From positions 1-64,000 of the forward strand of contig NZ_JADDRL010000001.1 in NCBI RefSeq assembly GCF_021538895.1: a stretch of 64,000 nucleotides of DNA, read 5' to 3'. The notes below the pieces were generated by a model. That model saw nothing but the letters and a program-made list of their open reading frames with translations. It made no database searches and was not told the origin of the DNA. The DNA is from Streptomyces olivochromogenes. Its GTDB lineage: Bacteria > Actinomycetota > Actinomycetes > Streptomycetales > Streptomycetaceae. Position 1 is the first letter of the stretch. Each line of letters opens with the position of its first letter. The translations under genes and the position numbers were made by a program. Shown here piece after piece: positions 16,041 to 26,356 of this stretch.

Positions 16041-17534
16041 TCAGGAGATGCCGGCGGTTCGCGGCTCGGAGGCCGGGCCGGTGGGGCCGGTGGCGAGGGC
16101 GGTCGCGGTCCGCGGCCGGCCGGCACGACGGGTGAGGAGCAACGCGAGGAGTGCGGCGGCGGCCAGGATGGCGGCCGAGACCATGAAGGCGGCTCGATAG
16201 CCGGCGGTGAGGGCTTCCAGGTGAGGCTGGTGGGGAGACGCGTGGGTGGTGACGGAGCCGGCCAGGGTGGCCAGGGCGGCGAGGCCGATCGCACCGCCGA
16301 CCTGGCGGGTGGTGTTCACCAGACCGCCGGCCAGGCCCGCGTCCTGTCCCGGGACTCCGTCCACGGACAGTGCGGTGAGTTGGACGAAGGCGACGCTCAG
16401 GCCGAGGCCGATCAGGATGCTCGGGCCGAGGACGTGGCCGAGGTAGCTTCCGTCGGCGCTGATCCGGGACAGCCACAACAGGCCGAGGGCCGTGGTGAAC
16501 AGAGCCGAGGTCACGGCGGCGCCGGCACCGATGCGCCGGGAGATGCGGGGTGCCGCGGCGGCGCCGAGCATATTGGCCGCGGCCAGCGGGAGTTGCCCCG
16601 CTCCGGTGGCCAAGGGGGACATCTTGAGGACTTGTTGCTGGTAGAGGGGCAAGAAGAAGAACAGGGCGATCCAGACGGATCCCAGCAGCGCCATCAACAG
16701 GTTGCCTGCCGCGACCTGGCCGGTGATGAACAGTCTCGGTGGGATGAGCGCGTTCGGTCGGCGGCGCTCGATCACGACGAAGGCCGCGAGCAGCGCGGCG
16801 GCGCCGAGGAAGGCGCCCAGCACCCGGGTGTCCGTCCAGCCGGTGCCACGTGCGGTGGTCAGGCCCCAGACCAGGCAGGTCAGGGAAAGGGTGACGGAGA
16901 CGGTGCCCAGCAGGTCGAACTCCCCGGCCTCGCGGCGGGTCGCCCGTGGCACGAAGGCCGCCACGGCGACGAGGACCAGCACCGTCCCGAACGCGACGGC
17001 GTAGAAGATCCAGGGCCATCCCCATGCCTGGGTGAGCAGACCGCCCAGCAGGACGCCGCCCGCTCCTCCCGCACCGGAGACCGCTCCCCACACCCCCAGT
17101 GCTTTGCCGCGCCCCGGACCGGAGGGGAACAGGCCCATCGTCACGGCGAGCGCGGCCGGGGCGATGGCGGCGGCACCGAGGCCCTGAGCGGCCCGGGCGG
17201 CGATGAGTACGGTCGAGGAGCCGGCCAGCCCCGCTGCCAGCGAGGCCGCCGCGAAGAGCGTGAGGCCGGCCATCAGCACCCGGCGGCGGCCGAGCAGGTC
17301 GGCCGCCCGCCCGCCGGCCAACAGCAGTGCCCCGAACGTCAGTCCGTAGGCGTTGACCACCCAGGTGGTTCCGCCGTCGGACAGGCCCACCCCGACACGG
17401 ATCTGCGGAAGCGCCACGTTCACGATCGAGGTGGCCAGCATGACCGTGAACTGGGCCGCGGCGAGCGCCGCGAGCGCGCCCGGGTGCCGAGGGGCGGGCG
17501 GCGCCAGATCCAGCTGTGTGCGTTGGAGGTTCAT
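16041..17534 (-). CDS. MFS transporter, DHA2 (14-TM) drug exporter type
   Basis: 497 residues from ATG 17534. It opens with the TM1 motif FTVMLATSIVNVALPQI and motif A GGRAADLLGRRRVLMAG between TM2 and TM3. Motif C-like GAVSGAGGAGGVLLGG lies in TM5. Fourteen hydrophobic segments can be traced, ending in VSAAILAAAALLALLLTRRAGR. Likely a proton-driven exporter of apolar compounds in the cytoplasmic membrane. It lies between the STAND regulator upstream and the carotenoid oxygenase downstream on the same strand, and may export a substrate or product of that pathway. Confidence 0.92.
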   Translation of the reverse strand: MNLQRTQLDLAPPAPRHPGALAALAAAQFTVMLATSIVNVALPQIRVGVGLSDGGTTWVVNAYGLTFGALLLAGGRAADLLGRRRVLMAGLTLFAAASLAAGLAGSSTVLIAARAAQGLGAAAIAPAALAVTMGLFPSGPGRGKALGVWGAVSGAGGAGGVLLGGLLTQAWGWPWIFYAVAFGTVLVLVAVAAFVPRATRREAGEFDLLGTVSVTLSLTCLVWGLTTARGTGWTDTRVLGAFLGAAALLAAFVVIERRRPNALIPPRLFITGQVAAGNLLMALLGSVWIALFFFLPLYQQQVLKMSPLATGAGQLPLAAANMLGAAAAPRISRRIGAGAAVTSALFTTALGLLWLSRISADGSYLGHVLGPSILIGLGLSVAFVQLTALSVDGVPGQDAGLAGGLVNTTRQVGGAIGLAALATLAGSVTTHASPHQPHLEALTAGYRAAFMVSAAILAAAALLALLLTRRAGRPRTATALATGPTGPASEPRTAGIS

Positions 17535-17642
17535 GGCACACAGCTTCGTGCGGGGCTCTGTCCACTATCCAGGCTCATCCGGCGCGGACACTGTCCAGTC
17601 CTGTCCGCGCCTGTCCACCTCTCCTGGCGAGTGGTGCGTCCG

Positions 17643-19649
17643 CTACGGCTGTTGAGGGCCGTGCAGCTCCTGCTGCCACAGGCCCTCGCAGAGCAGGTCC
17701 AGTCCCTGACGCAGGTGGCGGCGGTAGGTGCCGTACGGCAGGCCGAGGCGCCGGGCGGCGGCCTCCTGGGTGGGCGCGCCGGAGAAGTAGCCCGCCGTCA
17801 GGGCCTCGCGGGCCCGGGCTCCGCGCGGGTCGTGGGCGAGGTCGTCGACGGCCTGGCGCAGCAGGGTGCGCAACTCCTCGGCAGGGTCACGGAGGTCGGC
17901 CGCGAGCCGGACGCGCATCAGGGCGCAGGCGGCGAAGGTGCCCGCGTCGCGCCAGTGCGTCAGCGCTTCCCGCACGGCCTGGTCGAACGCGGTACGCGAA
18001 ACGGGTGCTGGTCCGGACTGGACCGGCGCCGCGGTGGCCGATATGAAGCGGTGAAGCCAGGTCTCCACGGGTTCCTGGCGCCAGTCGACGCCGAACACCC
18101 CGTAGGTGCACTCACCGACTCGCGGCCGCGCCCCGGTGTCGCTGAGGGTGCCCTTGACGCGCTCGGCCCATGTCTCGGCGTCCTGGAAGACGGCGAAACC
18201 GTAGGCGCGGCCGCGGGCACGGGCCGACTCCGCCTGGGCGCGGGAACTGCTCAGATCGATGACGCGGGACGGGACCTGGTAACGCTCCGGGTAGACGGTG
18301 AAGCGGCTGATGCCGATGTGTTCGCCGGGGCGTACCGGCTCGGCGGCGTTGGTGTACTCCCAGGCCGCGGCGACGACGGGATCCGTGGCCAGGTCCTGGG
18401 GGTCGGGAGGGGCCGGCAGGGCCAGTCGGGCCGTGAACGCGACGGTCCGGCCCGTGCTCACGAGACGGTAGACGCTGAAGGCCTGCGGCTGTCGGTGCGC
18501 CCAGTAGCGGACCAGTTCCGCGGAGGCGGGTCCCTCGGTCTCCTCTGCCATGCGCAGGATGACGTCGAGGTCTTCCGGGTGCAGCGGTCGGTCGTGTACC
18601 TCGTCCTCGCGGGACCAGGTGCGGAGCCGGGCCAGGGTCTCGCCCTCCCGGAAGAGGTAGAAGAGCTCGTCGGTGACGGTCCAGACCCGCTCCTCAGGTG
18701 CCTCGCGCAGGAGGTGGAGGTACTCGTCCGCCAGGCGCTCGCGCATCGCCACGAAGGCGTTGGGTGCTCGCCAGCGCAGGTCGGCGGCCAGGGTCTCGCG
18801 TGCGGCGTCGTGCGGGTGGAGCCCCCGATGCGTGGACTCCATGAAGGGCAGGTCACGCAGCCAGGAGAAGAGCACATGAGCGTCGTGCTCGGGCAGTACG
18901 GCGGTGAGCAGTTCCTCGGAGGTCGAGAGGGCCTGTGCCGCCACCTCCAGGGCGCGCCGGTGGGCCGCCGTGGGCACCTCACCGATCAGTCCCGCCAACA
19001 AGGTGCGCAGGACGTCCGCCGAGGGGGCCCAGATCTCCTCCCTGCCGCAGCCCGTCGATCCCGCGGCCGCCGCGAGGGACAGCGCCAGCGGGTTGCCGGC
19101 GGCGAAGCGGAGCACACGGTCGCGCAGTTCGGGCCGGATCTGCGCCGCGGCCAGCAGGCTTCGGGCCTGGTCCTCGGAGAACGGCTGCAGTTCGGTGACG
19201 TGCAGGAGCCCTGTCCAGGCGGGGTCGGCGGTCCACTGCGGCTGCGGCGCGAGCCGTCCGGCCAGAACGACCAGGGTGTCGTCGGCGGCGCGAGGCAGGA
19301 AGTGCTGCCACAGCCAGTTCTCCAGCCACTGGCAGTGCTCGAAGGAGTCGACGACCAGCACCGTGCCGGCAACGTCCAGGAAGGGGCCGGCCGCCCGCTC
19401 GAAATCGGCCGGGTCCCGGCTGACGAAACGGCCGTCGAGTTCGATGAGCAGTCGGCCCGCCGCACGAGCGTCGTCGGCCAGGCGCCGCAGCAGCGTCGAC
19501 TTGCCGATGCCACCCGGCCCGAACAGGTAGAACGCGAACGGCGCCTGTGGATCGTCGGCCAACGCCTTGCCGAAGTGGCCGAGTTCCTCGTCCCGGCCGA
19601 TGAAGGCCCGTTCGCGCGCGCTGCTCAGTCTCGCTCCCACGGACGCCAT
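17643..19649 (-). CDS. STAND-type ATPase with C-terminal helix-turn-helix, putative regulator
   Basis: 668 residues from ATG 19649, which has GGAGAGGGGAG upstream (a frame extension above it lacks support). Walker A GPGGIGKST is at 44-52, Walker B TVLVVDSFEH near 93-102, and FAAGNPLALSLA is the NB-ARC/STAND GLPLA-like motif. The middle is helical and a beta-rich segment follows. The last 40 residues hold a sigma-region-4-like HTH (TQEAAARRLGLPYGTYRRHL). The C-terminal HTH after a GNAT-like or sensor segment is unusual. It probably acts as an ATP-dependent activator for the adjacent P450/MFS/oxygenase genes; this is inference from position. Confidence 0.8.
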   Translation of the reverse strand: MASVGARLSSARERAFIGRDEELGHFGKALADDPQAPFAFYLFGPGGIGKSTLLRRLADDARAAGRLLIELDGRFVSRDPADFERAAGPFLDVAGTVLVVDSFEHCQWLENWLWQHFLPRAADDTLVVLAGRLAPQPQWTADPAWTGLLHVTELQPFSEDQARSLLAAAQIRPELRDRVLRFAAGNPLALSLAAAAGSTGCGREEIWAPSADVLRTLLAGLIGEVPTAAHRRALEVAAQALSTSEELLTAVLPEHDAHVLFSWLRDLPFMESTHRGLHPHDAARETLAADLRWRAPNAFVAMRERLADEYLHLLREAPEERVWTVTDELFYLFREGETLARLRTWSREDEVHDRPLHPEDLDVILRMAEETEGPASAELVRYWAHRQPQAFSVYRLVSTGRTVAFTARLALPAPPDPQDLATDPVVAAAWEYTNAAEPVRPGEHIGISRFTVYPERYQVPSRVIDLSSSRAQAESARARGRAYGFAVFQDAETWAERVKGTLSDTGARPRVGECTYGVFGVDWRQEPVETWLHRFISATAAPVQSGPAPVSRTAFDQAVREALTHWRDAGTFAACALMRVRLAADLRDPAEELRTLLRQAVDDLAHDPRGARAREALTAGYFSGAPTQEAAARRLGLPYGTYRRHLRQGLDLLCEGLWQQELHGPQQP

Positions 19650-19810
19650 GGCGGCTCCCCTCTCCTCGTCCCAGCACCGGGCGACCATGCTCGGAGACAC
19701 CCGCCGGGCCTCGCGGAGTCAGGCACCATTACGACGCGCGTGGGGCGATGGTCCAGCCCCTTTCACGCCACGCTACTGGGTTAGAGATCGTGACGCGGGT
19801 GTCGGTTGCC

Positions 19811-21076
19811 TCAGTGGGTGGATCGGCCGCGCGAAGCTCCGGAGTGCAGGGGCATGTCATGGACAGGCGTGAAGTCCAGCGACAGCGCGACCGGACCGCG
19901 GGTGTACAGGCCGGTCTCCCGGTAGTGGAAGCCGGGGCTGTAGCGGGCCTGTTCCAGCAGGGGCAGGAGCAGCGCGGCGACGGTCTCGATCTCGGCGCGC
20001 GCGAAGGCCGTACCGACGCACTGGTGAAGTCCCGTACCGAAGGCCAGGTGTTGGGCGGCGGCGGTGAAGGAGCGGGCGGTACCCAGGTCCGGCCGGTGGA
20101 TGTCGAAGGTGTCCGGGGCGGTGAAGGCGTCGGGGTCGCGGTTGGCCGCGCCGATCATGCAGAAGACGGTGGCACCCGCCGGGACGGTGATGCCGGCGAA
20201 CACGGCCTCTTGATCCGCCTGGCGGGGAATGAGCTGGACCGGCGGGGTGTAGCGCAGCGTCTCGGCGATCGCGGCGGGCAGCAGGGTCGGGTCCTGACAG
20301 ACCCGGGCGAGCTGCTCGGGGTGGTCGATCAAGTGCTTGAAGAGCAGGGCGAGGGTCTTGTCGGCGGGCTCGGTCGCGGCGGCCAGGACATTGATGATCA
20401 GCGCGGTGACGTCGCGGTTGCTCATGGCGATGCCGTCGAACTCGGCGCTGCACAGCATCGATATGAGGTCCTCGCCGGGGTGGCGGCGGCGCTCTTCGAT
20501 GACGGGGACGAGGTACGCCTCCAGTTGCTCGGCGCATTCCAGGCAGTGCCGACGGCGTTCGGGGGTGAGGCTCAGGCTCGTGATGAACTCGGCGACCCCG
20601 CTGTGCCAGGCGGCGACCTGCTGCCAGTCCTTCTTGTCCAGGCCGAGGACGTCGAGCGTCACATAGACGGCGAGAGGTCTGCCGAACTCGTTGACGAGGT
20701 CCACCTTGCCCCGGGGGAGGAAGGGTGCGATGAGCTCGGCGGCGTTGGTGTGGACGGCGCGTATCTGATCTTGCAGGGCCTGCCCGGTGAAGCCACGGAC
20801 GACGATCTTTCGCTTGGCGGTGTGTTCGGCCCCCGTCATCTGGGCGAGGACCGGCCCGCGCATCACCGGCTCGGCGCGCACCTGCAACGTCTCGGTGGTG
20901 AACGCGGCGTGGTCGGTCAGTACCCGCTTCACGTCCTGGTAGCGGGAGAGGAAGTAGCTGTCGATCGCGGGCTCGTAGTGCACCGGCGACTGCTCCCTCA
21001 GGGAGGCGAAGTAGCGGTATGGGTCGGCCGCGAAGTCGTCGGAGAGGACGCTGAAGTCGGGGTTGATCATCTGCAT
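19811..21076 (-). CDS. Cytochrome P450
   Basis: 421 residues from ATG 21076 (GAGGG upstream; MINPDF at 21070 is also possible). Heme-binding loop FGTGLHQCVG is at 346-355 with Cys353, ExxR is ETLR (272-275), and the C-helix region HTAKRKIVVRGFT (85-97) is standard. The I-helix reads LAAATEPADK (231-240): the acidic Glu is kept but the conserved following Thr is Pro, so proton delivery must differ from the textbook. Soluble bacterial class I type, needing ferredoxin and reductase from elsewhere. Upstream of the STAND regulator and in the same orientation. Confidence 0.95.
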   Translation of the reverse strand: MQMINPDFSVLSDDFAADPYRYFASLREQSPVHYEPAIDSYFLSRYQDVKRVLTDHAAFTTETLQVRAEPVMRGPVLAQMTGAEHTAKRKIVVRGFTGQALQDQIRAVHTNAAELIAPFLPRGKVDLVNEFGRPLAVYVTLDVLGLDKKDWQQVAAWHSGVAEFITSLSLTPERRRHCLECAEQLEAYLVPVIEERRRHPGEDLISMLCSAEFDGIAMSNRDVTALIINVLAAATEPADKTLALLFKHLIDHPEQLARVCQDPTLLPAAIAETLRYTPPVQLIPRQADQEAVFAGITVPAGATVFCMIGAANRDPDAFTAPDTFDIHRPDLGTARSFTAAAQHLAFGTGLHQCVGTAFARAEIETVAALLLPLLEQARYSPGFHYRETGLYTRGPVALSLDFTPVHDMPLHSGASRGRSTH

Positions 21077-21190
21077 GGCGCAGAACCCTCTCAAAATCTA
21101 CGGAAAGAGCAAGAGCGGGAGGTCCGGAGGGGACGTCCAGCGGGCTCGGCAAGCATGGAGTGCACGCCGAGCCCGGCATGGCTTGCGGAG

Positions 21191-21775
21191 CTACTTCGCG
21201 ACGAATGCCTTGAGTTCGCACTTGTCGAGCCATTGGCTCTGCGGATAGGGCGGAAGGTTGTTGGGCAGATTGATGGTGCCGTCGTCCAGGGCGATCGCCT
21301 TGATGCCGTGGTCGTGCAGGCAGCTCACCCAGCGGTCCATCTTCTCGTGGAATTCCGGGTCCTCCCTGGCCGCCCGCTCCGTGAGGTATTCGGGTTCCTT
21401 CTGCCAGCACTTCTTCCGCGCCTCTTCGGTCTTCTTGGGCTGGTCGATGGGCTTCAACACATCGCCCTGCCTGATCACCTTGACGCCGTTTCGCTGCAGG
21501 CACTCGTAGTACACGTTGAACACCCTGTTGCTCTCCTCGTCGGAGGTGTCCGGCCTGATGAGAGGCCGTACGTCCTGCGACTGCTGCGGTTGCGTCGCCT
21601 TCGCGTCCTTGTCGCCGTCCGTCACGCTCGCGACTCCGTCGTCGCCCTGGTCCTTGGCCGATTCCGGGTCGGAGGACCCGCCGCAGGCCGCGAGGAAGAA
21701 GATCGCGACGAGCGCGGCGCACGCCGCACGCCAATGTCGGGTGTTCGGTGGACGGAGGGTGTCGGTCTTCGGCAT
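21191..21775 (-). CDS. Putative lipoprotein, 194 aa
   Basis: Start ATG 21775 with AGAAAGG upstream. A lipoprotein signal is clear: positive n-region, then LVAIFFLAAC with the lipobox Cys followed by GGSS. The mature part has an Asp/Gln-rich linker and a domain with several Cys (YYECLQRNGV, KKCWQKEPEY, VSCLHDHGI, DKCELKAFVAK), the pattern of small Streptomyces lipoproteins seen beside MacB-like exporters. It lies 100 bp downstream of the efflux permease and may belong to the same operon, acting at the outer face of the membrane. Confidence 0.82.
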   Translation of the reverse strand: MPKTDTLRPPNTRHWRAACAALVAIFFLAACGGSSDPESAKDQGDDGVASVTDGDKDAKATQPQQSQDVRPLIRPDTSDEESNRVFNVYYECLQRNGVKVIRQGDVLKPIDQPKKTEEARKKCWQKEPEYLTERAAREDPEFHEKMDRWVSCLHDHGIKAIALDDGTINLPNNLPPYPQSQWLDKCELKAFVAK

Positions 21776-21875
21776 GGGTGAGCCTTTCTCAGTGGTGCAA
21801 AGACGGGTTGGGGTGAGGTCGGGGGTCAGGTGACGGTGGGGCGGCCGCCGGAGTCGGCTGTCCGCAACGGCTGCG

Positions 21876-23153
21876 TCAGGCCGAGGCCAGGGCGGCGGTC
21901 GGGGAAAGCCGGGAGGCGCGGACGGCCGGGTAGACGCCGGCCGCGATGCCGACGACAACCGCGCCGACGAGTCCGCTGGTCACCGCGGGGAGGGGGATGA
22001 CGGGCGGCCAGTCCTTGTAGGCCGCGTAGCCGACGGTGCCGAGAACGCCGAGGATGGTTCCGGCCAGACCGCCGAGGCCGGACAGCGCGATCGATTCGGT
22101 GAGGAACTGGCCCCGGATCTGGCCGCGGTTGGCACCCAGTGCGCGGCGCAGTCCGATCTCGCGGCGGCGTTCCAGGACCGAGATCACCATGGTGTTGGCG
22201 ACACCGATGCCGCCGACCAGGAGTGCGACACCGGCGAGCCCGATGAACAGTGACGAGAAGGTGGCCTCGGTGGAGCGCTTCGCGGCCAGGGCGTCCGAGG
22301 GCCGGCTGACCATCACCTGACTCGGGGACTGCGGGCTGATGGTGGCGGGCAGGACCGCGTGGACGTCCTCGATCGCCGGCTCGTCCGCGCGCAGGAACAG
22401 CTGGGTGGGGCGGAGGTCGAAGCCGAGTGTGCGGTGCGCAGCCTGCCAGCCGACCAGCACGGAGCGGTCGATGTCCGGGGCCAGCCGGACGGAGTGCAGG
22501 ATGCCGATGACGCTGAACCACCGGTCGTTGATCAGTACGAGTGGCGCCGGATCGCCGGGGCGCGGATCGGGGAAGCCCAGACGGGCCGCCGCGACCGAGC
22601 CGAGCACGGCGGTGGGAAGCCGCTCGGTGGCCGTGGTGAGGTAACGGCCGGAACGTATGCGGGCGTTGACGATGCCGAGGAGGTTCGGCTGGGCTGCCAG
22701 CACCGTCAGCCCGGAGACGTCGTCGGGGCTCTGCCGGTCGGAGCGCCGTACCCGGGCATGGGTGTTGGCGACCGCGGTCACGGCCTTGACCGGGCCGATG
22801 TTCCTGACCATGGCGACCGATTCGGGCGGGAACGAGCCCGCGTTGCCCTCCTGGTCCTTGTCGGCGATCGCCTGCAGCCGGTCGGTGCCCAGCGCGGTGA
22901 GCTCCGCGTTCAGGGCCTTCTGGCTGGAAGCCGGGATCCCGGTGACCACGATCATGGTGGCGATACCGATGGAAATGCCGAGTGCGGACAGCGCCGCCCG
23001 CATCCGCCGGGTGCGGATGCCCATCAGTCCAAGGCGCAGGAGGTCGGCCGGGGAGAGCCGGACGGGCCGGTGCAGCGGGGTGGTGGTCGCGCACCGCCGC
23101 CGCGACCCGATCATCGCCTTCCGTGTGCCACGGAGCCGCGTTGTCCGCTTCAC
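21876..23153 (-). CDS. ABC transporter permease, MacB/FtsX type
   Basis: 425 residues. One TM near the N-terminus ([19 protein letters not shown]), a large extracytoplasmic domain (about residues 70-285), then three C-terminal TM segments ([60 protein letters not shown]) with the family motif [14 protein letters not shown] between them. This is the classical MacB topology. The start overlaps the ATPase stop by 4 bp (ATGA), so the proteins are coupled. Together with the adaptor it probably exports an antibiotic or peptide or senses envelope stress. Confidence 0.93.
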   Translation of the reverse strand: MKRTTRLRGTRKAMIGSRRRCATTTPLHRPVRLSPADLLRLGLMGIRTRRMRAALSALGISIGIATMIVVTGIPASSQKALNAELTALGTDRLQAIADKDQEGNAGSFPPESVAMVRNIGPVKAVTAVANTHARVRRSDRQSPDDVSGLTVLAAQPNLLGIVNARIRSGRYLTTATERLPTAVLGSVAAARLGFPDPRPGDPAPLVLINDRWFSVIGILHSVRLAPDIDRSVLVGWQAAHRTLGFDLRPTQLFLRADEPAIEDVHAVLPATISPQSPSQVMVSRPSDALAAKRSTEATFSSLFIGLAGVALLVGGIGVANTMVISVLERRREIGLRRALGANRGQIRGQFLTESIALSGLGGLAGTILGVLGTVGYAAYKDWPPVIPLPAVTSGLVGAVVVGIAAGVYPAVRASRLSPTAALASA

Positions 23154-23905
23154 GGGGCGACCCCGGTTCCCGAGGCCGCGGCGGCGATGCCCTTGCCCGG
23201 CGGGGCGTCGGCGGCAGCGGTGATGGCGGTGTCCCTGACGATACGGCCGTCCTGGATCTCCACTCGCCGCGGCAGGTGCGCGGCGATGTCCCGGTCGTGG
23301 GTGATGAGCGCGATGGTGGTTCCCTCCGCGTTGAGTTGGGTGAGCAGCTCCAGTACGGCGCGTCCGTTCGCGGTGTCCAGCGCACCGGTCGGCTCGTCCG
23401 CGAGCACCAGCGTCGGTTCATGGACGAGAGCGCGCGCGATGGCGACTCGCTGCCGCTCGCCGCCGGAGAGCTGGTGCGGCAGGTGGCCGGCCCGGTGAGC
23501 CAGGCCGACCCGCTCCAGCGCGGCGAGCGCCAGCGGGCTGCGTTGCCTCCTGGGCACCCCGGCGTAGAGCAGGCCGGTGGTCACGTTCTCGGTCGCGGTC
23601 AGGCCCTCGGACAGGTGGAACTGCTGGAAGACGAAGCCGAGCCAGCGTCCTCGCAGCGCGGACAGTTGACGGTCCGGCAGAGTGGTGACGTCCTGGCCGC
23701 CGATCACCACGGTCCCGCTGGTCGGCCGGTCCAGGGTGCCCATGATGTTGAGCAGGGTGGACTTGCCCGAGCCGGACGGGCCGACGATGGCCAGGAGTTC
23801 GCCGCTGTGTATCTCCAGCGAGACCCCGGCCAGCGCGCTGACTCCGCCGGTGTAGCGGACCGCGGCGTTGCGCACCGACAGTACCGGGGTGGGTACGGCC
23901 GTCAC
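23150..23905 (-). CDS. ABC transporter ATP-binding protein, MacB/LolD type
   Basis: 251 residues. Walker [10 protein letters not shown] (42-50), Q-loop [10 protein letters not shown], signature LSGGERQR (146-153), Walker [13 protein letters not shown] and switch [11 protein letters not shown]. All catalytic residues are present. The first 4 bp overlap the end of the adaptor gene and the last 4 bp overlap the start of the permease gene, which is strong evidence for one operon. Confidence 0.96.
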   Translation of the reverse strand: MTAVPTPVLSVRNAAVRYTGGVSALAGVSLEIHSGELLAIVGPSGSGKSTLLNIMGTLDRPTSGTVVIGGQDVTTLPDRQLSALRGRWLGFVFQQFHLSEGLTATENVTTGLLYAGVPRRQRSPLALAALERVGLAHRAGHLPHQLSGGERQRVAIARALVHEPTLVLADEPTGALDTANGRAVLELLTQLNAEGTTIALITHDRDIAAHLPRRVEIQDGRIVRDTAITAAADAPPGKGIAAAASGTGVAP

Positions 23906-25317
23906 GACGAGGTCACCACCCGGGTGCCCTCGGCGATCCCGGCGCCCGATACCTCGACCAATCCCTTGGCGATCAGGCCGGTCTTCACCGCGACGATCCG
24001 TCCCGCGGCGGTCCGAAGTCCGTAGCCGCCCTCGCGGAGTGCGAGGAGCGCGGTCACCGGGACCACGAGCACCCCACGCCGGGTCTCGGAGACGAACGCC
24101 ACCTGGACCGGCGCCGAATCGAGCTTCTTCACCTTGTCCGGGTCGATGAAGGTGACCGTGACGGTCACCTTCGGCTGTCCGTTCCCGCCCTCCGACGCCT
24201 CCGCGTCGCTGCCGACGCCGGCCACTTTCGCGGCGACCGCGGTGCCGTTGGGCAGTTGGACGGTCACCGCGTCGCCGCGCCTGATGCTGCCTACGTCGGA
24301 GGCGTCCACCGACACGGTCACGGACTTGTCGGTCGACGTCACTTTCAGCAGCGGTGCCGCGACCGCGTCGCCCATCTGCGCGCCGGCGCTGTCCACCCGG
24401 ACCGGGCCGCTGAGGACCACCACGTCACCGGGGCCGAGCACGCCGGTGGACGGCACCCCGTTGTGGGTCTGCCAGCGTTTGATCGCGTTCACCAGCGCGG
24501 GCGTGAGGACGCCGTCGCCGGACCCGACCGTCATCCGCGTGACCACGCGGCCGCTTGAGGCGGTCCCGCTACCGGCCGTACCGCTTCCGGCCGTCCCGCT
24601 TCCCGCCGACGAGGAAGCGTGGGGTGCCGGGCTTGCGCTCCCGGCCGCTCCCTTGCCGGTGCCGGCCGCGGGCGAGGGCTGGGCCGCGGAGGACCCGGTC
24701 GATGCCGCGCCCTTCTCCGCGCCGCCTGCCGATCCCGGGTCCTTCCCGTCACCCCCCGATGCCGTGTCGTCCGCCTCAGTGATCACGGTGACGACCTGTC
24801 CCGGTGAGGGCTGGACTCCGACGTCGTACCCCAGGGCCCGCAGGTTGTCGGCGATCACCCGCACGTCCCGCCCGACCAGGTTCTGGCCTTCCAGACGCCG
24901 GTAGAGCGGCACCGCGCCGTACAAGAGCGGCACCTTGCGGTCGTCGACGCGGTACAGCTCCTTGCCCCGGGTCACCGTGCTCCCGGTGGGAGCCAGCCAG
25001 GTCACGATGCCGTCCCCGTAGCCCTTGACGGTCTGCGGCCTGGCATAGCCGAGGGTGCCGTCCAGGGACCGGCTGTCGGACAGGTTCTTCCGCTCGACCT
25101 TGGCCGTGCCCGCTTCCGCCTCCGGCTCGGACGCCGCGTGAGTGCCGCCCTTCCCCCATGGCACCGTCACCGCGGCGCCGGCCCCGGCGAGCCCCACCGC
25201 CAGCACGGCGGCGACGATGCGGACATGACGCCTGCGGGGTGCGGTGACCGGCTTGAGGGTGACCGTGGGGTTGTCGTCCATGCCGGTGGCGGCATCGCCC
25301 TTCGGCCGGCGGGTCAC
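23902..25317 (-). CDS. Efflux adaptor (HlyD-like) with split peptidoglycan-binding domain
   Basis: 471 residues from GTG 25317, which has GAGG upstream; ATG 25281 is the alternative. One TM anchor ([22 protein letters not shown]) is followed by an adaptor fold with [25 protein letters not shown] (lipoyl-like) and C-terminal barrel sequences ([31 protein letters not shown]). In between is a peptidoglycan-binding_1 domain: [10 protein letters not shown] and [18 protein letters not shown]. These halves are separated by about 90 residues of Ala/Gly/Ser-rich low-complexity sequence with AGSGT repeats. It links the MacB-like pair to the wall. First gene of the operon, divergent from the two-component system. 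Confidence 0.87.
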   Translation of the reverse strand: MTRRPKGDAATGMDDNPTVTLKPVTAPRRRHVRIVAAVLAVGLAGAGAAVTVPWGKGGTHAASEPEAEAGTAKVERKNLSDSRSLDGTLGYARPQTVKGYGDGIVTWLAPTGSTVTRGKELYRVDDRKVPLLYGAVPLYRRLEGQNLVGRDVRVIADNLRALGYDVGVQPSPGQVVTVITEADDTASGGDGKDPGSAGGAEKGAASTGSSAAQPSPAAGTGKGAAGSASPAPHASSSAGSGTAGSGTAGSGTASSGRVVTRMTVGSGDGVLTPALVNAIKRWQTHNGVPSTGVLGPGDVVVLSGPVRVDSAGAQMGDAVAAPLLKVTSTDKSVTVSVDASDVGSIRRGDAVTVQLPNGTAVAAKVAGVGSDAEASEGGNGQPKVTVTVTFIDPDKVKKLDSAPVQVAFVSETRRGVLVVPVTALLALREGGYGLRTAAGRIVAVKTGLIAKGLVEVSGAGIAEGTRVVTSS

Positions 25318-25634
25318 CGCGCGAACCTCGTCGCGGACAGGCGGCGGACCACGGCCGGCGCGCCGCCGGAACGGCGGCCGGCTCCTGCGACGCGTGCGCG
25401 CTCCCTGACGGGCCTCCGTACGGCGAGCGCGTTGGCTCGGGCTATGACGCGGTTCATGCAGACGACTCCCAGAATGACGCGGACAACCGCGGCGGACACG
25501 AAGGAACCCGGCGGTCGGAAGTGAGCCGGAGCTCGACTTCGGATGCGCTGCCGACCTTGCCGAACCGGTATCAAGATGCATTCAGCAAGATGTATCGGGA
25601 TTGTCAGAAAGGCGAATTGACCCAAAGCGCTGCC

Positions 25635-25647
25635 TATAGTCACCGTC

Positions 25648-25648
<1 letters not shown>
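25635..25648 (+). promoter_or_regulatory. -10 element implying a leaderless response-regulator mRNA
   Basis: TATAGT at 25635-25640 is followed by 7 nt and then the ATG. There is no ribosome site in between, which is the usual layout of leaderless Streptomyces transcripts. A -35 match is weak. The rest of the 330-bp divergent gap (25318-25647) holds GC-rich hairpin potential near 25355-25385 and no gene I can support. Confidence 0.5.
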
Positions 25649-26355
<707 letters not shown>

Positions 26356-26356
26356 C

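Noticed and set aside
15915..19784. Very long open frame on the plus strand
   Set aside because: It lies antisense to the oxygenase-remnant, MFS and STAND genes, is Gly/Glu/Arg-rich, and arises from the GC codon bias of the opposite strand.
19748..21781. 677-codon plus-strand frame
   Set aside because: Antisense to the P450 and lipoprotein genes, low-complexity composition.
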